5,239 bases of DNA from Gammaproteobacteria bacterium. GTDB taxonomy: Bacteria; Pseudomonadota; Gammaproteobacteria; UBA6429; Thiohalophilaceae. Position 1 is the first letter of the stretch; every line of letters starts with the position of its first letter. The stretch covers positions 1-5,239 of the forward strand of contig JAADGZ010000029.1 of the NCBI GenBank assembly GCA_013152045.1. Direction: 5' to 3'. The translations under genes and the position numbers were made by a program. Below, one piece after another: positions 4,797 through 5,239 of this stretch. The notes beneath the pieces were generated by a model that did not search any database, had not been told where the DNA came from, and was given only the letters and a program-made list of their open reading frames with translations.

Positions 4797-5239
4797 ATGC
4801 AAATTCAATTACTATTACAAACCATTATCTTGCCGCTACTGCTGTCTTTTGCAGTTTATAAAATAGCGCGTCAAGATACTCGCTGGCTAACGACTGGTTT
4901 ATTTTTTGCCTGGTTGCCCGCCTGTTTCTGGATACTACAACTACCTAGCTGGCCACCCTCTGAAGCGGTAGACTGGCTATGGCTAGCAGGACTCACCTTT
5001 CTCGCTATTCAGTTAATATCAGACAATGGTATAAAAACCCATTATATAAAAGCAGGTCAACTTGCCAGCTTTAGCCTCGCCCTGCTACTCATTAGCTTGC
5101 CACTACTGCAGTATGCATTCACTACCGAACTGATCATTGAACTCCTGCTTATTCTGCTGGTTGCCGGCATACTTATTATTATGCCGTCATCGTCTCCGGC
5201 TCCCGCCTTCATCATTAGCATGAATGCCACTGCATTGGC
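4797..5239 (+). CDS. Multi-pass membrane protein of unknown function (3' end missing)
   Basis: An open frame runs from ATG at 4797 to the window edge with no stop, giving 147 residues so far. The candidate ribosome binding site is GGTGGA at 4783-4788. The sequence is very hydrophobic, with about five to six predicted membrane helices near residues 7-24, 31-49, 58-76, 88-106, 112-129 and from 135 onward. The loops are short, for example KIARQDTRW (22-30), SDNGIKTHYIKAG (75-87) and a proline-serine stretch PSSSPAP (130-136). By the positive-inside rule, the basic loops at 22-30 and 80-86 are the likely cytoplasmic ones. It is Trp-rich in helices 2-3 and has no motif I recognise, so no function is given. 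It lies 118 bp after yceI behind a terminator, so it is probably a separate unit, although read-through from yceI is possible. Leucine and isoleucine codon use looks like its neighbours. Confidence 0.75.
   Translation, partial: MQIQLLLQTIILPLLLSFAVYKIARQDTRWLTTGLFFAWLPACFWILQLPSWPPSEAVDWLWLAGLTFLAIQLISDNGIKTHYIKAGQLASFSLALLLISLPLLQYAFTTELIIELLLILLVAGILIIMPSSSPAPAFIISMNATAL

Noticed and set aside
1..5239. CRISPR array, insertion sequence, tRNA or defence island
   Set aside because: No spaced direct repeats, transposase, terminal inverted repeats, tRNA-like fold or defence-type domain was seen; all sizeable genes but the last belong to familiar housekeeping or metabolic families.

Overview
The window looks like chromosome from a sulfur-oxidising proteobacterium, most likely a gammaproteobacterium from a marine or otherwise saline habitat. 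The evidence is the 3' end of a Sox thiosulfate-oxidation cluster (soxZ-soxA), an NhaD-type Na+/H+ antiporter, a CrgA-like LysR regulator and a YceI protein, at a GC content of roughly 45-50% by eye. This placement rests on gene content and protein style only; no 16S or other marker gene is present, so genus is not claimed.

Layout. Positions 1-1216 hold the last 94 codons of soxZ and a complete soxA, both on the + strand, closed by a strong symmetric intrinsic terminator (1234-1264). Positions 1265-1613 are an AT-rich non-coding stretch with candidate promoter elements, a small hairpin and a perfect 12-bp palindrome. It leads into nhaD (1614-3029, +), which starts with UUG behind a clear Shine-Dalgarno sequence. 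nhaD converges on a LysR-family gene (3031-3960, -) with one base between the stop codons; a perfect 15-bp inverted repeat lies inside the 3' end of the lysR coding sequence. The lysR gene is divergent from yceI (4073-4678, +). The 112-bp gap between them carries an 8-bp inverted repeat whose two arms overlap two opposed candidate -35 boxes. yceI ends in a good hairpin terminator (4708-4744). A multi-pass membrane protein of unknown function begins at 4797 and runs off the window.

How the genes relate. SoxZ (with SoxY, expected upstream) is the periplasmic carrier on which thiosulfate-derived sulfur is bound, and SoxA (with SoxX, not in the window) attaches the substrate to the carrier. NhaD exports Na+ in exchange for protons and would help ion and pH homeostasis, but it is separated from sox by a terminator and a long leader, so it is probably an independent unit. 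lysR and yceI look like a regulator-target pair. No mobile element, CRISPR array, tRNA or rRNA was seen, and nothing here clearly amounts to a new defence or metabolic system. The best leads are regulatory: the symmetric lysR/yceI control region, the nhaD leader, and the hairpin embedded in the lysR 3' end.
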